Shown here in pieces: positions 21,405 to 34,214 of a stretch of DNA of 64,000 nucleotides (the first letter of the stretch is position 1; each line of letters opens with the position of its first letter). Source of the stretch: Ctena decussata (lineage: Eukaryota; Mollusca; Bivalvia; Lucinida; Lucinidae); the NCBI GenBank assembly GCA_963989385.1, contig OZ022515.1, positions 10,510,803 to 10,574,802 of the forward strand. Direction: 5' to 3'. The notes below the pieces were generated by a model. The model did no database searches. It worked only from the letters and a program-made list of their open reading frames with translations, and was not told where the DNA came from. Made by a program: the position numbers and the translations under genes.

Positions 21405-21550
21405 TTTGAGGTGAATGGGTACACTTCTAGGGACAGCAACTCTTCAGTTATCATATATGCCTCCCTTTCCAAGTGGGGTCAACTGTAAAAGGAAAGAATT
21501 TGATCCCCAAGGAGCAAATTCTTTCCTTTAACAGCAGACCCCATTTTGGT
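21405..21550. repeat. Family P3 hairpin core
   Basis: aggaaagaatttgatcccca, then aggagcaaattctttccttt. Partial copy. Confidence 0.6.
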
Positions 21551-21739
21551 CTGGGCATAAAACAGGAAATTGCTGAAATTTCCCAGTTTAAGGTAAAAGT
21601 CTGTTTTAGCATCCATTCCAGTTGACCTGTTGCCACCTGTCAGTCAAAATACTGTAAAACACTTAAAATATTTCGCTCTTTTGAAAGAAAATAACATATT
21701 GGCGCATGTTAACTTTGGTGGCCTTGATGTACCATGGCT

Positions 21740-21925
21740 CCAGATAGTAGAGAAATCTGATGTAAATTTGTAACAATTTTCTTACTATTTCTGTAACTAT
21801 ACATTGTGGCATGTATTAGAATCGCCTCATTGAGGTGATTCTAATGGGATGCCACTATGTATAGTTTAACTTGATGGAAAGGCATAAAAAATCTTAAATA
21901 CTCATCAAATGCTCCTTTTCATGTC
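21740..21925. repeat. Palindrome related to P7 (atcgcctcattgaggtgat centre)
   Basis: The arms tatacattgtggcatgtatt and atgggatgccactatgtata flank ttagaatcgcctcattgagg. Confidence 0.65.
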
Positions 21926-22404
21926 TTGAGGCGAGAATCTTTCCTACCGTAAACAGGGTTCCATTGCACACAGTCTTTCATTATCATCGTCCCATGGTCC
22001 TGATATAACTGAAATACTGTTGAAAGGGACATAAAATCACAAGTCATCCAGCCATCCTTTTCATGTAAATCTATGTTATGCTGTGCATATGTATATGTAT
22101 TAAATCTATGTAATATTGGCAGACTTATATTTTAGCGCTCTTTGCCTTAACTGCCAATATCGCTAAATTTCAGTAAACGCCAAAAATAAGTGATTTACAG
22201 TATGCATTGACCTGTGGAATAAGGTAAAAACTTCGGACAAACAAATGCATGTGTGTTTTTGTGACCATAGTTTCTTTCGCAAAATATGGTGGGACAAATT
22301 CGAAAGAGCAAAACTCGCATTCTTGTAAGGTCATTTCACCCATAACGAAATTCTGTTGAGTAGATGTGAAACCAGATATCCTCTATCCGCCCTTAATTTT
22401 TCAG
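21926..22404. other. Intron 5, 3' part
   Basis: 22203-22350 matches the dispersed repeat at 6020-6200. The rest is unassigned and includes the exon 6 acceptor region. Confidence 0.45.
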
Positions 22405-22697
22405 GTGCATGGACGATGGCGAGCCGCCAATATGTGACGATGCCACCATGACTATTCTAGCCAATGAAGACCACTGTGGCTTTATGAAGAGAACCAACGG
22501 ATCTTTTGCAGAATGTATGGCCGCCAATCCAGACTTAATCGAGGGCGCCTTCGAAGAATGCATGTTTGATGCATGTGCAGCAGAGCCGGATTTTGAAGAA
22601 CAAATATGCAATGCCATGGGAAGCCTGTTTATTGACTGTCTGGCTGAGCCTCAGGTTGGAAACTTCAACTTCAGATCTGACACCTTTTGTCCTCCTT
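22405..22697 (+). CDS. Exon 6: C8 domain
   Basis: The acceptor is taatttttcag and the donor gtaagt at 22698. It enters in phase 2 and leaves in phase 1. The peptide begins ECMDDGEPPICDDATM, then LANEDHCGFMKRTNGSFAEC, then FEECMFDACAAEPDFEEQIC and FIDCLAEPQ, ending FCPP. This is the eight-Cys C8 pattern (C..F..C and C..D.C) that follows VWD in D assemblies. The sequon Asn-Gly-Ser is present. It joins exon 7 as Pro-Pro-Tyr. The acidic character contrasts with the basic VWD and EGF exons. The 3' end and donor have been duplicated downstream (22740-22990). Confidence 0.92.
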
Positions 22698-22990
22698 GTA
22701 AGTACTGTTATTAACCCTAAAAGTGCTAAAAAAGCAGACGACAAAATGTACGTCTGCAAAATATCTCAGGGTGAGCCTGAGGCTGGAGAATTTAACTTCA
22801 GATCTGAGAATTTTTGTCCTCCTTGTAAGTAGTTATTTAAGCGCTGAAAAGCCATCAACAAAATTTATGGCTGCAAAATATCTCAGGCTGAGCCTGAGGT
22901 TGGAGAAGTCCTTGTAAGCACTTTAAATCTATTAACCCCTAAAGCCCTGAAAAAGCAGATGGTAAAATTTACGTCTGCAAAAATTTAAAA
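22698..22990 (+). repeat. Tandem copies of the exon 6 tail and donor
   Basis: Unit 1 is genuine exon end plus donor. Unit 2 (about 22769-22885) repeats gtgagcctgaggctggagaa, tttaacttcagatctgaga and the donor cctccttgtaagtag. Unit 3 (about 22886-22985) has lost the middle but keeps gctgagcctgaggttggaga and ccttgtaagca. Spacers share gcaaaatatctcagg. The units are about 115 bp. Confidence 0.88.
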
Positions 22991-23689
22991 AAATGTTTTG
23001 TCCAAGCTGTATCATGCTGAGAATTCAAAGACAAGAGGGCAAACAGTGTAGTCCCGCATGAGGTGGCTCATCATGAGCCACCTCATCTGGATCTACGCTG
23101 TTTGCAGGTTCAACAGTTTTTGTTTACAGTACATGTACTTTAAAGTTTGATATTTGGGCATGGTTTGTTTTTCACTAATATTTGCAAATCTGTTTGCTGG
23201 GATATTCAAGAATTTGCAAATATTTGATTGGTCGATCACCAGTTGACATTCAATTTTTTCTCTTTCATAAATTCAAGAACATGTGAATGATTCCAAGAAA
23301 TGAATCTTTGTGAAGTTTCGTAAATTCTACGTATTGGAACAGATACGTCTCATCAAACACTGCAAATCTAGATCTGACTGCTTATGAAGGAGAAGTCTGA
23401 TCACCTGAAGTCAGAAGTCTACACCGTTTGCCACTCTGAATGCATCTTTAAGAAGCACTATTGCTTGGAAAAAACAATCTGTTTCATTTTATGAATAACA
23501 GTAATTATTTTAAGTGTTCCATTTTTTTTAATTTTTAGGGTATAAAAATTTTATGAACTTACATTCAAGAATTTTGCAAATATTTGATTAGTTGATCGCC
23601 AGTGACATTAATTTTGTCTCTTTCATAAATTCAAGAACATGTGAATGTTTCCAAGAAATAAAACTTTGTGAAATTTTAGACATTTGGAC

Positions 23690-26105
23690 AGGTGCATCTC
23701 AGCAAACTTGGTGATTTGTAAAATTCTAAGTATTGGGACGGATAGGACTCAGCAAACTTAGTGAAATTCCATAAAATTCTAAGTATTGGGACCGATAGGT
23801 CTCAGCAAACTTGGTGATTTGTAAAATTCTAAGTATTGGGACCGATAGGTCTCAGCAAACTTGGTGATTTGTAAAATTCTAAGTATTGGGACAGATAGGT
23901 CTCAGCAAACTTAGTGAAATTCCATAAAATTCTAAGTATTGGGACCGATAGGACTCAGCAAACTTAGTGAAATTCCATAAAATTCTAAGTATTGGGACAG
24001 ATAAGTCTCAGCAAACTTAGTGAAATTCCATAAAATTCTAAGTATTGGGACCGATAGGACTCAGCAAACTTAGTGAAATTCCATAAAATTCTAAGTATTG
24101 GGACCGATAGGACTCAGCAAACTTAGTGAAATTCCATAAAATTCTAAGTATTGGGACCGATAGGTCTCAGCAAACTTAGTGAAATTCCATAAAATTCTAA
24201 GTATTGGGACAGATAGGTCTCAGCAAACTTAGTGAAATTCCATAAAATTCTAAGTATTGGGACAGATAGGTCTCAGCAAACTTAGTGAAATTCCATAAAA
24301 TTCTAAGTATTGGGACCGAAAGGTCTCAGCAAACTTAGTGAAATTCCATAAAATTCTAAGTATTGGGACCGATAGGTCTTAGTAAACATAGTGAAATTCT
24401 GCAAAATTCTAAGTATTGGGACAGATAGGTCTCAGCAAACTTAGTGAAATTCCATAAAATTCTAAGTATTGGGACAGATAGGTCTCAGCAAACTTAGTGA
24501 AATTCCAAAAAATTCTAAGTATTTGGACAGATAGGTCTCAGCAAACTTAGTGAAATTCCATAAAATTCTAAGTATTGGGACAGATAGGTCTCAGCAAACT
24601 TAGTGAAATTCCATAAAATTCTAAGTATTGGGACCGAAAGGTCTCAGCAAACTTAGTGAAATTCCATAAAATTCTAAGTATTGGGACCGATAGGTCTTAG
24701 TAAACATAGTGAAATTCTGCAAAATTCTAAGTATTGGGACAGATAGGTCTTAGCAAACTTAGTGAAATTCCATAAAATTCTAAGTATTGGGACAGATAGG
24801 TCTCAGCAAACTTAGTGAAATTCCATAAAATACTAAGTATTTGGACAGATAGGTCTCAGCAAACTTAGTGAAATTCCGTAAAATTCTAAGTACATGTATT
24901 GGGACCGATAGGTCTCAGCAAACTTAGTGAAATTCCATAAAATTCAAAGTATTGGGACCGATAGGTCTCAGCAAACTTAGTGAAATTCCATAAAATTCTA
25001 AGTATTGGGTCAGATAGGTCTCTCCAAACTTAGTGAAATTCTGTAAAATTCTAAGTATTGGGACAGATAGGCCTCAGCAAACTTAGTGAAATTCTGCAAA
25101 ATTCTAAGTATTTGGACAGATGGGTCTCAGCAAATTTAGTGAAATTCTGCAAAATTCTAAGTATTGGGACAGATGGGTCTCAGCAAACTTAGTGAAATTC
25201 TGCAAAATTCTAAGTATTGGGACAGAAAGGTCTCAGCAAACTTAGTGAAATTCTGCAAAATTCGGGACAGATAGGTCTCAGCAAATTTAGTGAAATTCTG
25301 TAAAATTCTAAGTATTAGGACAGATGGGTCTCAGCAAACTTGGTGAAATTCCGAAAAATTCTAAGTATTTGGACAGATAGGTCTCGGCAAACTTAGTGAA
25401 ATTCCATAAAATTCTAAATACATGTATTGGGACAGATAGGTCTCAGCAATTTTAGTGAAATTCCATAAAATTCTAAGTATTTGGACAGATAGGTCTCAGC
25501 AAACTTAGTGAAATTCCATAAAATTCTAAGTATTGGGACCGATAGGTCTCAGCAAACTTAGTGAAATTCTGTAAAATTATAAGTATTGGGTCAGATAGGT
25601 CTCTCCAAACTTAGTGAAATTCTGTAAAATTCTAAGTATTGGGACAGATAAGCCTCAGCAAACTTAGTGAAATTCTGCAAAATTCTAAGTATTGGGACAG
25701 GTAGGTCTCAGCAAATTTAGTGAAATTTCGTAAAATTCTAAGTATTAGGACAGATGGGTCTCAGCAAACTTGATGAAATTCCGTAAAATTCTAAGTATTA
25801 GGACAGATAGGTCTCGGCAAACTTAGTGAAATTCGGTAAAATTCTAAGTATTAGGACAGATGGGTCTCAGCAAACTTGGTGAAATTCCATAAAATTCTAA
25901 GTATTGGGACAGATAGGTCTCAGCAAACTTAGTGAAATTCTGTTAGTGAAATTCCGTATAATTCTAAGTATTGGGACAGATGGGTATCGGCAAACTTAGT
26001 GAAATTCCGTAAAATTCTAAGTATTAGGACAGATGGGTCTCAGCAAACTTAGTGAAATTCTGTAAAATTCTAAGTATTGGGAGTTGGGACAGATAGTTCT
26101 CAGCA
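23690..26105. repeat. 53-bp minisatellite, about 45 units
   Basis: The unit is gtctcagcaaacttagtgaa, attccataaaattctaagta, ttgggacagatag. Variants (ccgatag, gattt, ctgcaaa) are distributed in blocks, showing higher-order copying: for example the stretch 24290-24420 recurs at about 24600-24730. It lies in intron 6, the longest intron. Confidence 0.93.
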
Positions 26106-26305
26106 AACAGGGCAGACCCAGACCTGACTATAAGGTGGAATGATGAACAGTGTACACCCTGATCAGAGTGCTCATTTTGGAGCAGTCTGATCTGGATCTG
26201 CACTGTTTGCTCAGATCCAACCATCATAATACCGTTGTACTTAGAACTTTCATGGTTACCATCGTTGTCTGTAGTAACTACTGGTATGTTCATTAATTAT
26301 TTATA

Positions 26306-26671
26306 CTGTATTTATCCCAATACACGCCCCTGCCTTAATAGATTCCCCCTCCTGTTCTGAAAAAAATGTTATAGTAACTGGCATGAATTCCTGTTTGCTT
26401 CTCTGGATAAGGTAGCTCTTTGAAATGGTGTCAATTCTTAAAGGGAAGAATTTGCTCCTAGAGGAGCAAATTCTTTCCTTTAAGAGTTGATCCCTACTAA
26501 AAAGGGGGCAAAAATAGTAGAACTACTCCCTCTGAAAGAATATCTATCACCTGTACGTTGCTTATTGTAGGTAATTTGGCAGTGGCTGATTTACTACACT
26601 TTAGGCTGTAAATAACACACCCCTTTTGCAAAATGCAACACCCCAGGGGGCATTTAATAGGATTCACGCAG
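26306..26671. mobile_element. TA-element family P3 (inverted, complete)
   Basis: Termini ctgtatttatcccaataca and aataggattcacgcag are inverted, with TA on both sides (26304-26305, 26672-26673). The inner hairpin is gaatttgctcctagaggagc. Confidence 0.75.
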
Positions 26672-27193
26672 TAATTATACCCCCCGCAAACTTGTTTGAG
26701 GGGGGTATACTGTTTTCACGTTGTCCTTCTGTCCGTCTGCCGTCCGTTTGTCCGTCCGCAACATTTGCTCCGATTTGTTTCAAATTTTATCCATGGATGC
26801 AGCATGTGAAAAGAGTTGATATGTATTTTCAGTTTTTCCCGGAAGTGTTTTCCTGCTGAGTTATGCCCCTTTATATTTTTCGTAAAAAAAATTGTTATCG
26901 CAACTCCTCATAGACCGCTTGACCGATTTTCTTGAAATTAAGTTTACAACATTTGCTCCAATTTGTTTCAAATTTTGTCCATGGATGCAGCATGTGAAAA
27001 GAGTTGATACGTATTTTTCAGTTTTTCCCATAAGTGTTTTCCTGCTGAGTTATGCCCCTTTATATTTTTCGTAAAAAAAGTTTGTTATTGCAACTCCTCA
27101 TAGACCGCTTGACCGATTTTCTTGAAATTAAGTATGTGAACATATATTGGTATGAAGATGTGCATTAAGGTTTCCGTTTTGAAATCTGACCCT

Positions 27194-29091
27194 TATTAGC
27201 TCACCTGAGCACGAAGTGCTCAAGGTGAGCTTTTGTGATCGATATTTGTCCGTCATCCGTCCGTCCGTCGTCAACAATTTCTTCAAACAACATCTCCTCC
27301 TAGACCAGTAGGCCAATTTCAAAATAATTTCACACAGATGTTTCTGTTATAGCCCTGAACCAAAATTGCTAAAATGGTTCCGCTCCGCTGAACAAAATGG
27401 CCGCCAGAGCTAAAAATAGAAAAACCTTTAATCGACATCTCCTCTGAAGCCAGTGGCTCGATTTCAAAAAAATTTCACAGAAATGTTTGACTCATGGCCC
27501 TGAACCAAAATTGCTAAAATGGTTCCACTCCCCTGAACAAAATGGCCGCCAGAGCTAAAAATAGAAATCTAAAAATAGAAAAACCTTTAAACGACATCTC
27601 CTCTGAAGCCAATGGCTCGATTTCAAAAAAATTTCACAGAAATGTTTGACTCATGGCTCTAAACCAAAATTGCTAAAACGGTTTCGCTCGGATGAACAAA
27701 ATGGCCGCCAGAGCTAAAAATAGAAATAAAACTTAGAATGACACAGAGGGCACAGTTTTGACCCAATCTTCATGAAACTTTGTCAGAATGTTTATCTTAA
27801 TGAAATCTAGACCAAGTATGAAACTGGGTTATGTGAGGTCAAAAACTAGGTCACTAGGTCAAATCTTAGAAAAACTTTGTGTACACTCTAGAAGGCACAG
27901 TTTTGACCCAATTATCATGAAACTTTGTCAGAATGTTTATCTTAATAAAATCTAGACAAAGTCAGAAACTGGGTCATGTGGGATCAAAAACTAGGTCACT
28001 AGGTCAAATCTTAGAAAAACCTTGTGTACATTCTAGAAGGCACAGTTTTGACCCAGTCATCATGAAACTTTGTCAGAATGTTTATCTTAAAGAAATCTAG
28101 ACCAAGTTTGAAACTGGGTCATGTGGGGTCTAAAACTAGGTCACTAGGTCAAATCTTAGAAAAACCTTGTGTACACTCTAGAGGGCACAGTTATGATCCA
28201 ATCTTCATGAAACTTTGTCAGAATGTTTATCTTAATGAAATCTAGACCAAATTTGAAACTGGGTCAAGTAGGGTCAAAAACTAGGTCACTAGGTCAAATC
28301 TTAGAAAAACCATGTGTACACTCTGGCGGGCACAGTTATGATTCAATATTCTTGAAACTTTGTCAGAATGCTTATCTTTATGTAATCTAGACCAAATTTG
28401 AAACTGGACCATGTCAGGTCAAAAACTAGGTCACTAGGTCAGATCTTAGAAAAACCATGTGAATGCTCTAGAGGGCACAATTTTGTTCCAATCTTCATGA
28501 AACTTTGTCAAAATGTTTATCTCCAACAAATTTAGACCAAGGGTGTAACTGGGTCATGTTGGATCAAAAACTAGGTCAGTAGGTCAAACCTTAGAAAAAC
28601 ATTGTGTATACTCTAGAGGGCACAGTTTTGGTTCAATAGTCTTGAAACTTTGTCAGAATGATTATCTTAATGAAATCTAGGCCAAGATTGGAACTGGGTA
28701 TTGTCGGGTCAAAAACTTACGGGTCAAAAACTACCGATGGGTCACTAGGTCAAATCATTGAAAAACTTTGTGTACACAATTCTGTGTTTATTGTGCATTG
28801 AATCTTCATGAAACTGTCAGAATGTGTATCTTCATGAAATATAGGCCAAGTTTGAAACTGAATAATGTCTGATCAAAAACTAGATTGCCTGGTCAGATCT
28901 TAGAAAAACATTGTGTACACTCTAGAAGGCACAGTTTTAATCCAATCTAAATGAAACTTTGTCAGAATATAGATTAGAAAGTGCAAAACTGCTCCAATTG
29001 AACCATCATCAAATAGATGATCTTCCATGTTATTTCATCATAACTCAGGTGAGCGATTTAGGTCCATCATGGACCTCTTGTTTCCTGAGTT
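27194..29091 (+). mobile_element. Pearl-like element, gctcacctgagc type (nested)
   Basis: Starts ttagctcacctgagcacgaa with hairpin gtgctcaaggtgagctttt, then ccgtccgtccgtcg. The core has about eight 150-bp units (catgaaactttgtcagaatg, aaactaggtcactaggtcaa). Ends aggtgagcgatttaggtcca and ggacctcttgtttc. It interrupts the outer element. Confidence 0.78.
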
Positions 29092-30175
29092 ACCTTTTTG
29101 ATATTTTTGGCTCTAATTTTGGGCGTTTTTAGTTATTTTTGCTTTGATTTTATTCAAATTTGGTTCATACATGCATCATAAGAAACTAGTTGACAAGTGT
29201 TTTCCGTTTTTTCCTGGAAGTGTTTTCCTGCTGAGTTATGCCCCTCTATATTTTTCGTAAAAAATGTTTGTTATCGCAACTCCTCATAGACCGCTTGACG
29301 GATTTTCTTGAAATTAAGTATGTGAGCACATAATGGTATGGAGATGTGTATTAAGGTTTCCATTTGAAATCTGACCCCTCTTTCTTGAGTTAAGCCCCTT
29401 TTTGATATTTTTGGCCCTAATTTTGGGGGTTTTTAGTCATTTTTGCTTTGATTTTATTCAAATTTGGTTCATTGATGGATCATAAGAAACTAGTTGACAC
29501 GTGTTTTCCAGTTTTTCCTGGAAATGTTTTCCTGCTGAGTTATTATGCCCCTTTATATTTTTCGTAAAAAGGTTTGTTATCACTACTCCTCCTAGACCGC
29601 TTGACCGATTTTCTTGAAATTAGGTATGTGAACGCATAACGGTATGAAGATGTGCATTAAGGTTTCCACTTTGAAATCTGACCCCTCTTGCTTGAGTTAT
29701 GCCCCTTTTTGATTTTTTTATCCTTATTTTTAGGGGTTTTTTAGTCGTTTTTGCTTTGATTTTATTCAAATTTGGTTCATAGATGCATCATAAGAAAATA
29801 GTTGACATGCGTCTTCCATTTGTTCCCAGAAGTGCTTTCCTGCTGAGTCATGCTCCTATATATTTTTCGTAAAAAAAGTTTGCTATCGCAATTCCTCCGA
29901 GGCGGCTTGACCGATTTTCCTGAAATTAAGTATGTGAACCTATATTGGTATGAAGATGTGCATTAAGGTTTCCACTTTGAAATCTGATCCCTCTTTCTTG
30001 AGTAATGCCCCATTTTAATATTTTTTATCTAAATTTTTTGGGGGTGGGGGCGGCGGGGATTAAGTCATTTTTGCTTTGATTGTATTCAAATTTGGTTCGA
30101 AATAAGTTGACACGTGTTTTCCATTTTTTCCCAGAAGTGTTTTTCTGGTTAGTTATTGCCCTTTGTAATTTTTAG

Positions 30176-31772
30176 CTCACCTGAGCCAGCGGCTCCGGGG
30201 GAGCTTATAGGATGGTAAGGCTCCGTCGTCCGTCCGTCCGTCCGTCAACAATTTCAAACGTCTTCTCCTCTGAAACCACTGGGCCAATTGTGACCAAATT
30301 TCATATGTAGCCTCTAGGGGACTTAGGAACGAAAAGTTGTTCAAACGGTCCTGGTCACATGACCAACATGGCCGCCACGCCCATATATGGTAAAAACCTA
30401 GAAAAATCTTCTTCTCCAGAACCAATAGGCCGATGGCCTTGAAACTTGGTATGTAGCATTGGGTACGCGAGAACTACCAAGATTGTTCAAATTATGACCT
30501 TGGGTTGTCCTTGACCTTTTTTACGGTAAGGTCAAATTTGCATTCTGTAGCTTTTATATGGGAAAATGCTAGAACATAAGATTTCTTGGAAACTGTTGAA
30601 GATTTAGACCTGAAAATTGGTATATACAGTCATCTGAATGAGTACATGAAAATTAATGTGTACAAGAGGTCAAGGTCATTCTTTGACCGTTGACCCTGGT
30701 CTCTCATATTTTGACAATTTCACACATCTCCTCAAAAGCCATTAGGCCAATTGTAACCAAATTTCATACAGAGCCTCTAGGGGGCAGGGGAACAAAAATT
30801 TGTTCAAACGGACTGGGTCACATGACCAACATGGCCGCCATGCCCATATATGGTAAAAACCTTTAAAAATCTTCTTCTCCAGAACCAATAGGCCAATGGC
30901 CTTGAATCTTGGTATGTAGCATCAGGTACGCAAGTACTACCAAGATTGTTCAAATTATGACCTTGGGTTGACCTTGACCTTTTTTACGGTAAGGTCAAAT
31001 TTGCATTCGGTAGCTTTTATATGGAAAATGCTAGAACATAAGATTTCTTGGAAACTGTTGAAGATTTAAGCCTGAAAATTGGCATATACAGTCATCTAAG
31101 TGAGTACATAAAAATTTATATGTACAAGAGGTCAAGGTCATTCTTTGACCGTAGACCCTGGTCTCTCATATTGTGACAATTTCACACATCTGCTCAAAAG
31201 CTACTTTGCCAATTGTAACCAAATTTCATACAGAGCCTCTAGGGGCTGAGGGAATGAAAATTTGTTCAGACAGTCTTTGTCACATGACCAACATGGCCAC
31301 CATGCCCATATATGGCAAAAACCTTTACAAATCTATTTCTCAAGAACCAAGTGATCGATGGCCTTGAAACTTGGTATATAGCATCAGGTACTTGAGTACT
31401 ATCAAGATTGTTCAAATGATGACCTTGGGCTGACTTGACCTTTTACAAGGCAAGGTCAAGTATGTGAAAATGGTAGAACATAAGAGTTCATGGCAAGTTT
31501 AGAAGATTTTGACCTAAAAATTGGTATATACAGTCATCTTAGTTAGTACATGGAAGATTTTCGGGTACAAGAGGTCAAGGTCATCCTTTGACCTCTGACC
31601 CATGTCTCTTATAGACGTCTCCTCAAAAGCCACAGGACCAATTGTAACCAAATATCATACACAGCCTCCAGGGGCTGATGGAACGAAAATTTATCAAGCG
31701 GTCTAGGTCACATGACCTACATGGCCACCATACACAGGTGAGCGATTCAGGGCCTCATGGCCCTCTTGTTGT
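30176..31772 (+). mobile_element. Pearl-like element, gctcacctgagcc type (nested)
   Basis: tcacctgagccagcggctcc, then gtccgtccgtccgtccgtca. The core has three units of about 460 bp (gaccaacatggccgcca, ttgaccttttttacggtaag). Ends aggtgagcgattcagggcct and ggccctcttgtt. Confidence 0.78.
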
Positions 31773-32059
31773 AATAAAAGTTTGTTATCGCTACTCTTTC
31801 TAGACTGCTTGACCGATTTTCTTGATTTTTACTACAGGTTTTCCAGATTTGCTCTCTGGAGCCAATATTAGATAAAAGTAGACATGTTCAGTTACCTTGA
31901 TAGGATTATACAATGAGCTATATTTATTAGTAGTTGTCATAACATGTATGCTTTGTATAACTTTGTAAAACTTAGATGACGAAGGTCCATGCTTAACTGT
32001 TAAATGCGGGGGGTATTTAGTAAGCCATGCTTACTGCCTCTCTAGTTATGCCACAGTAA

Positions 32060-32853
32060 GAGGCCAGAGGCTAGAGGGGAGCTTATAGTATGGGCAGGCG
32101 CCCTCGTCCATTGTTGTCTGTCATCTGTCATCAGTTGTCATCCGTTCGTCCACCATTTCAACCACCAGGCCAGTTATAACCAAATTTCATATTTGGTCTC
32201 CAGGTCTTGCGGGAACAAAATATTGTTCATTGCCAGCATAGCTGCCGTGCCCATATACAGTAAAAATGGTAAAAAATCTTCTCCAGAACCAATAGACCAA
32301 TGGCCTTGAAACTTGGTATGTAGCATTTTTTACTCAAGTAATACCAAGATTGGTCCAACTATGACCTTGGGTTGGCCTTGACCTTTTATATGGTATCGGG
32401 CTAATAATTGGTATATACAGTCATCTTAATGAGTACATGAAGATTTATAAGTACAAGAGGTCAAGGTCTTTGACCTTTGACCCAGGTCTGGCATATTTCG
32501 ACAATTTCAACTTTCTCCTCAAAAGCCCTGGTCCAACTGTTAGCAAATTTCATATAGAGCCTCTAGGTGTTGATGGAACAAAAAATTGTTCAAATGGTCC
32601 ATGTCATGTGACCAACATGGGCACCCATGTATGGTAAAACCTATAAAAATCTTCTCCAGAACCAGTTGATGGATTGCCTTGAAACGTGGTATATATTATT
32701 TGTTACTTGACTACTACCAGGTTTGGTCAAATGATGTCCTTGACCTTGACCTTTTTCACAGCAAGGTCAAATATGGGAAAATGCTAGAACATAAGATTTC
32801 ATGGAAAGTTTAGAAGTTTTGCCTAAAAATTGGTATATACAGTCATCTAAATG
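32060..32853 (+). mobile_element. Truncated pearl-like element
   Basis: aggggagcttatagtatggg then the same core as 30176-31772 (gaccaacatgggcaccc). It is cut at 32853 by a P7 palindrome. Confidence 0.65.
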
Positions 32854-32854
32854 C

Positions 32855-33053
32855 AGAGCTCTAGATATGAGGGAGTATTTGGTGATAATTAGGGATAATT
32901 TTTGTTAATTCTGCATAAAAACATATGTTTTGACCCCTCATCTGAACTGTCTCGATGAGACGGTTCAGATGAGGGTCACAACATATGGTTTTGATGAGAA
33001 ATAAAAAAATATCCTTAATTATCATCAAATACGCCCTCTTATCTAGAGCTCTG
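32855..33053. repeat. Family P7 palindrome (copy 3)
   Basis: agagctctagatatgaggga to ccctcttatctagagctct, with central arms ctgaactgtctcgatgagac. Confidence 0.85.
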
Positions 33054-33079
33054 TAAATGAGTACATACAGATGCTTGAG

Positions 33080-33800
33080 TAAAAGGGGGCACTGGTAATT
33101 TTCCATATTTCTGGATAAAATCATACATTGTGACTCCTCATTAGAACAATCTCATAGAGACGGTTCTAATGAGGGGAAACAGCGTATTTTTTCATTAAGG
33201 AATAAAAAATTGTCACATAATTTGCTTTAAAACCCCACCTCATCTGGAGCGATGAGGGGTGACATGGATATTTTATATTTCTTCATAAAAACATACATCA
33301 TGACTCCTCATTAAAACCATGTCACTGAGCTGATTCAAATGAGTCGTCACTAGGGCTGGGACAGATAAAGAAATCTTTGTACCCGGGTACCCAAATCTCT
33401 ATTACCCGCGGGTACCCGGTACCCAGTACCATAATAGTTTGAGCTTGTTCATTGTTAGAAAATACACATTTAGATCAAATAATATGTGAGGTACCTGTTG
33501 TTTGCATATCTGTGCATGGGAAGGATACCAAAATGTAGAAGTCTGCCTGTTACAATATGCTAAAATGGTTTGGCATTATTGATTGCAAATTTATAAAAGA
33601 CAGTCACTCTAAACTTTGCTTGCTTGGAATTCTATTGAAAAAGAGGATTTATATATTAAACAATAATAAGCATTCGGGTAAACGGGTATTAAATATGTAC
33701 CCGAGTAACTGGTCTAACCGACCCGAACTTGGGTACCCGGGTACTTGTCCAAGCCCTAGTGGTCCCAGCATGTTTTTTGTTGAGAAATAAAAAGAAAATC
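33080..33800. repeat. Diverged P7-like palindromes split by the insertion at 33351-33758
   Basis: acattgtgactcctcattag with its complement near 33170, and a second unit from 33290 to 33800 whose right arm resumes at agcatgttttttgttgagaa. Confidence 0.6.
33351..33758. mobile_element. hAT-like MITE, 408 bp, inside a palindrome
   Basis: Inverted termini tagggctgggaca and tgtccaagcccta. The imperfect 8-bp flanks gtcgtcac and gtggtccc match the host palindrome arm (gaggggtcacaacat type). The interior has several tacccgggtaccc words in both halves. Assignment to hAT rests on terminus style and 8-bp spacing only. Confidence 0.7.
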
Positions 33801-33850
33801 ATGTAAGAAATTATCCTCAGAATGTGATCTTCACTGCAGCACTGGCAGTA

Positions 33851-34191
33851 CCGTATTAATCCTATTAAATGCCCCAGGGCCGTTGCATTTTACGAAAGGG
33901 GGCGTTATTTAGAGCCTAAATTTTAGTAATTCAGCCACTGCTAAAATATTGAAGGTGAATAGATATACTTTCAGAGTATTTTTGCCTCTCTTCTTGGTAG
34001 GGGTGGGGGTCAACTCATAAAGGAAAGAATTTGCTCCTCTAGGAGCAAATTCTTTCCTTTAAGAGTAGACCCTATTTCACAGAGCTACCTTATCCAGAGA
34101 AGCAAATAGGAATTCACGGCAAGTTACATTATTTTCGGAAAAGAGGCAGGGGTGTTTATTAGAGCAGGGACATTTACTAGGATTAATACAG
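33851..34191. mobile_element. TA-element family P3 (complete)
   Basis: Termini ccgtattaatcctattaaat and tttactaggattaatacag are inverted, with TA flanks at 33849-33850 and 34192-34193. The core hairpin is aggaaagaatttgctcctct. It ends 23 nt before exon 7. Confidence 0.85.
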
Positions 34192-34214
34192 TATTTTATT
34201 TTTTCTGTCGGCAG

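Larger units (their letters stand above)
26678..32045 (+). mobile_element. Composite pearl-like element with nested relatives
   Basis: The outer element starts ataccccccgcaaacttgtt, has ccgtccgtttgtccgtccg, and repeats units of about 300 bp (tcctgctgagttatgcccct and cgtaaaaaaagtttgttat) at 26860, 27060, 29220, 29530 and 29840. Its right end appears near gcggggggtatttagtaagc at about 32007. No open frame of note. Confidence 0.65.

Noticed and set aside
23690..26105. CRISPR-like array
   Set aside because: Units are contiguous with no unique spacers, in an intron of an animal gene; it is a minisatellite.
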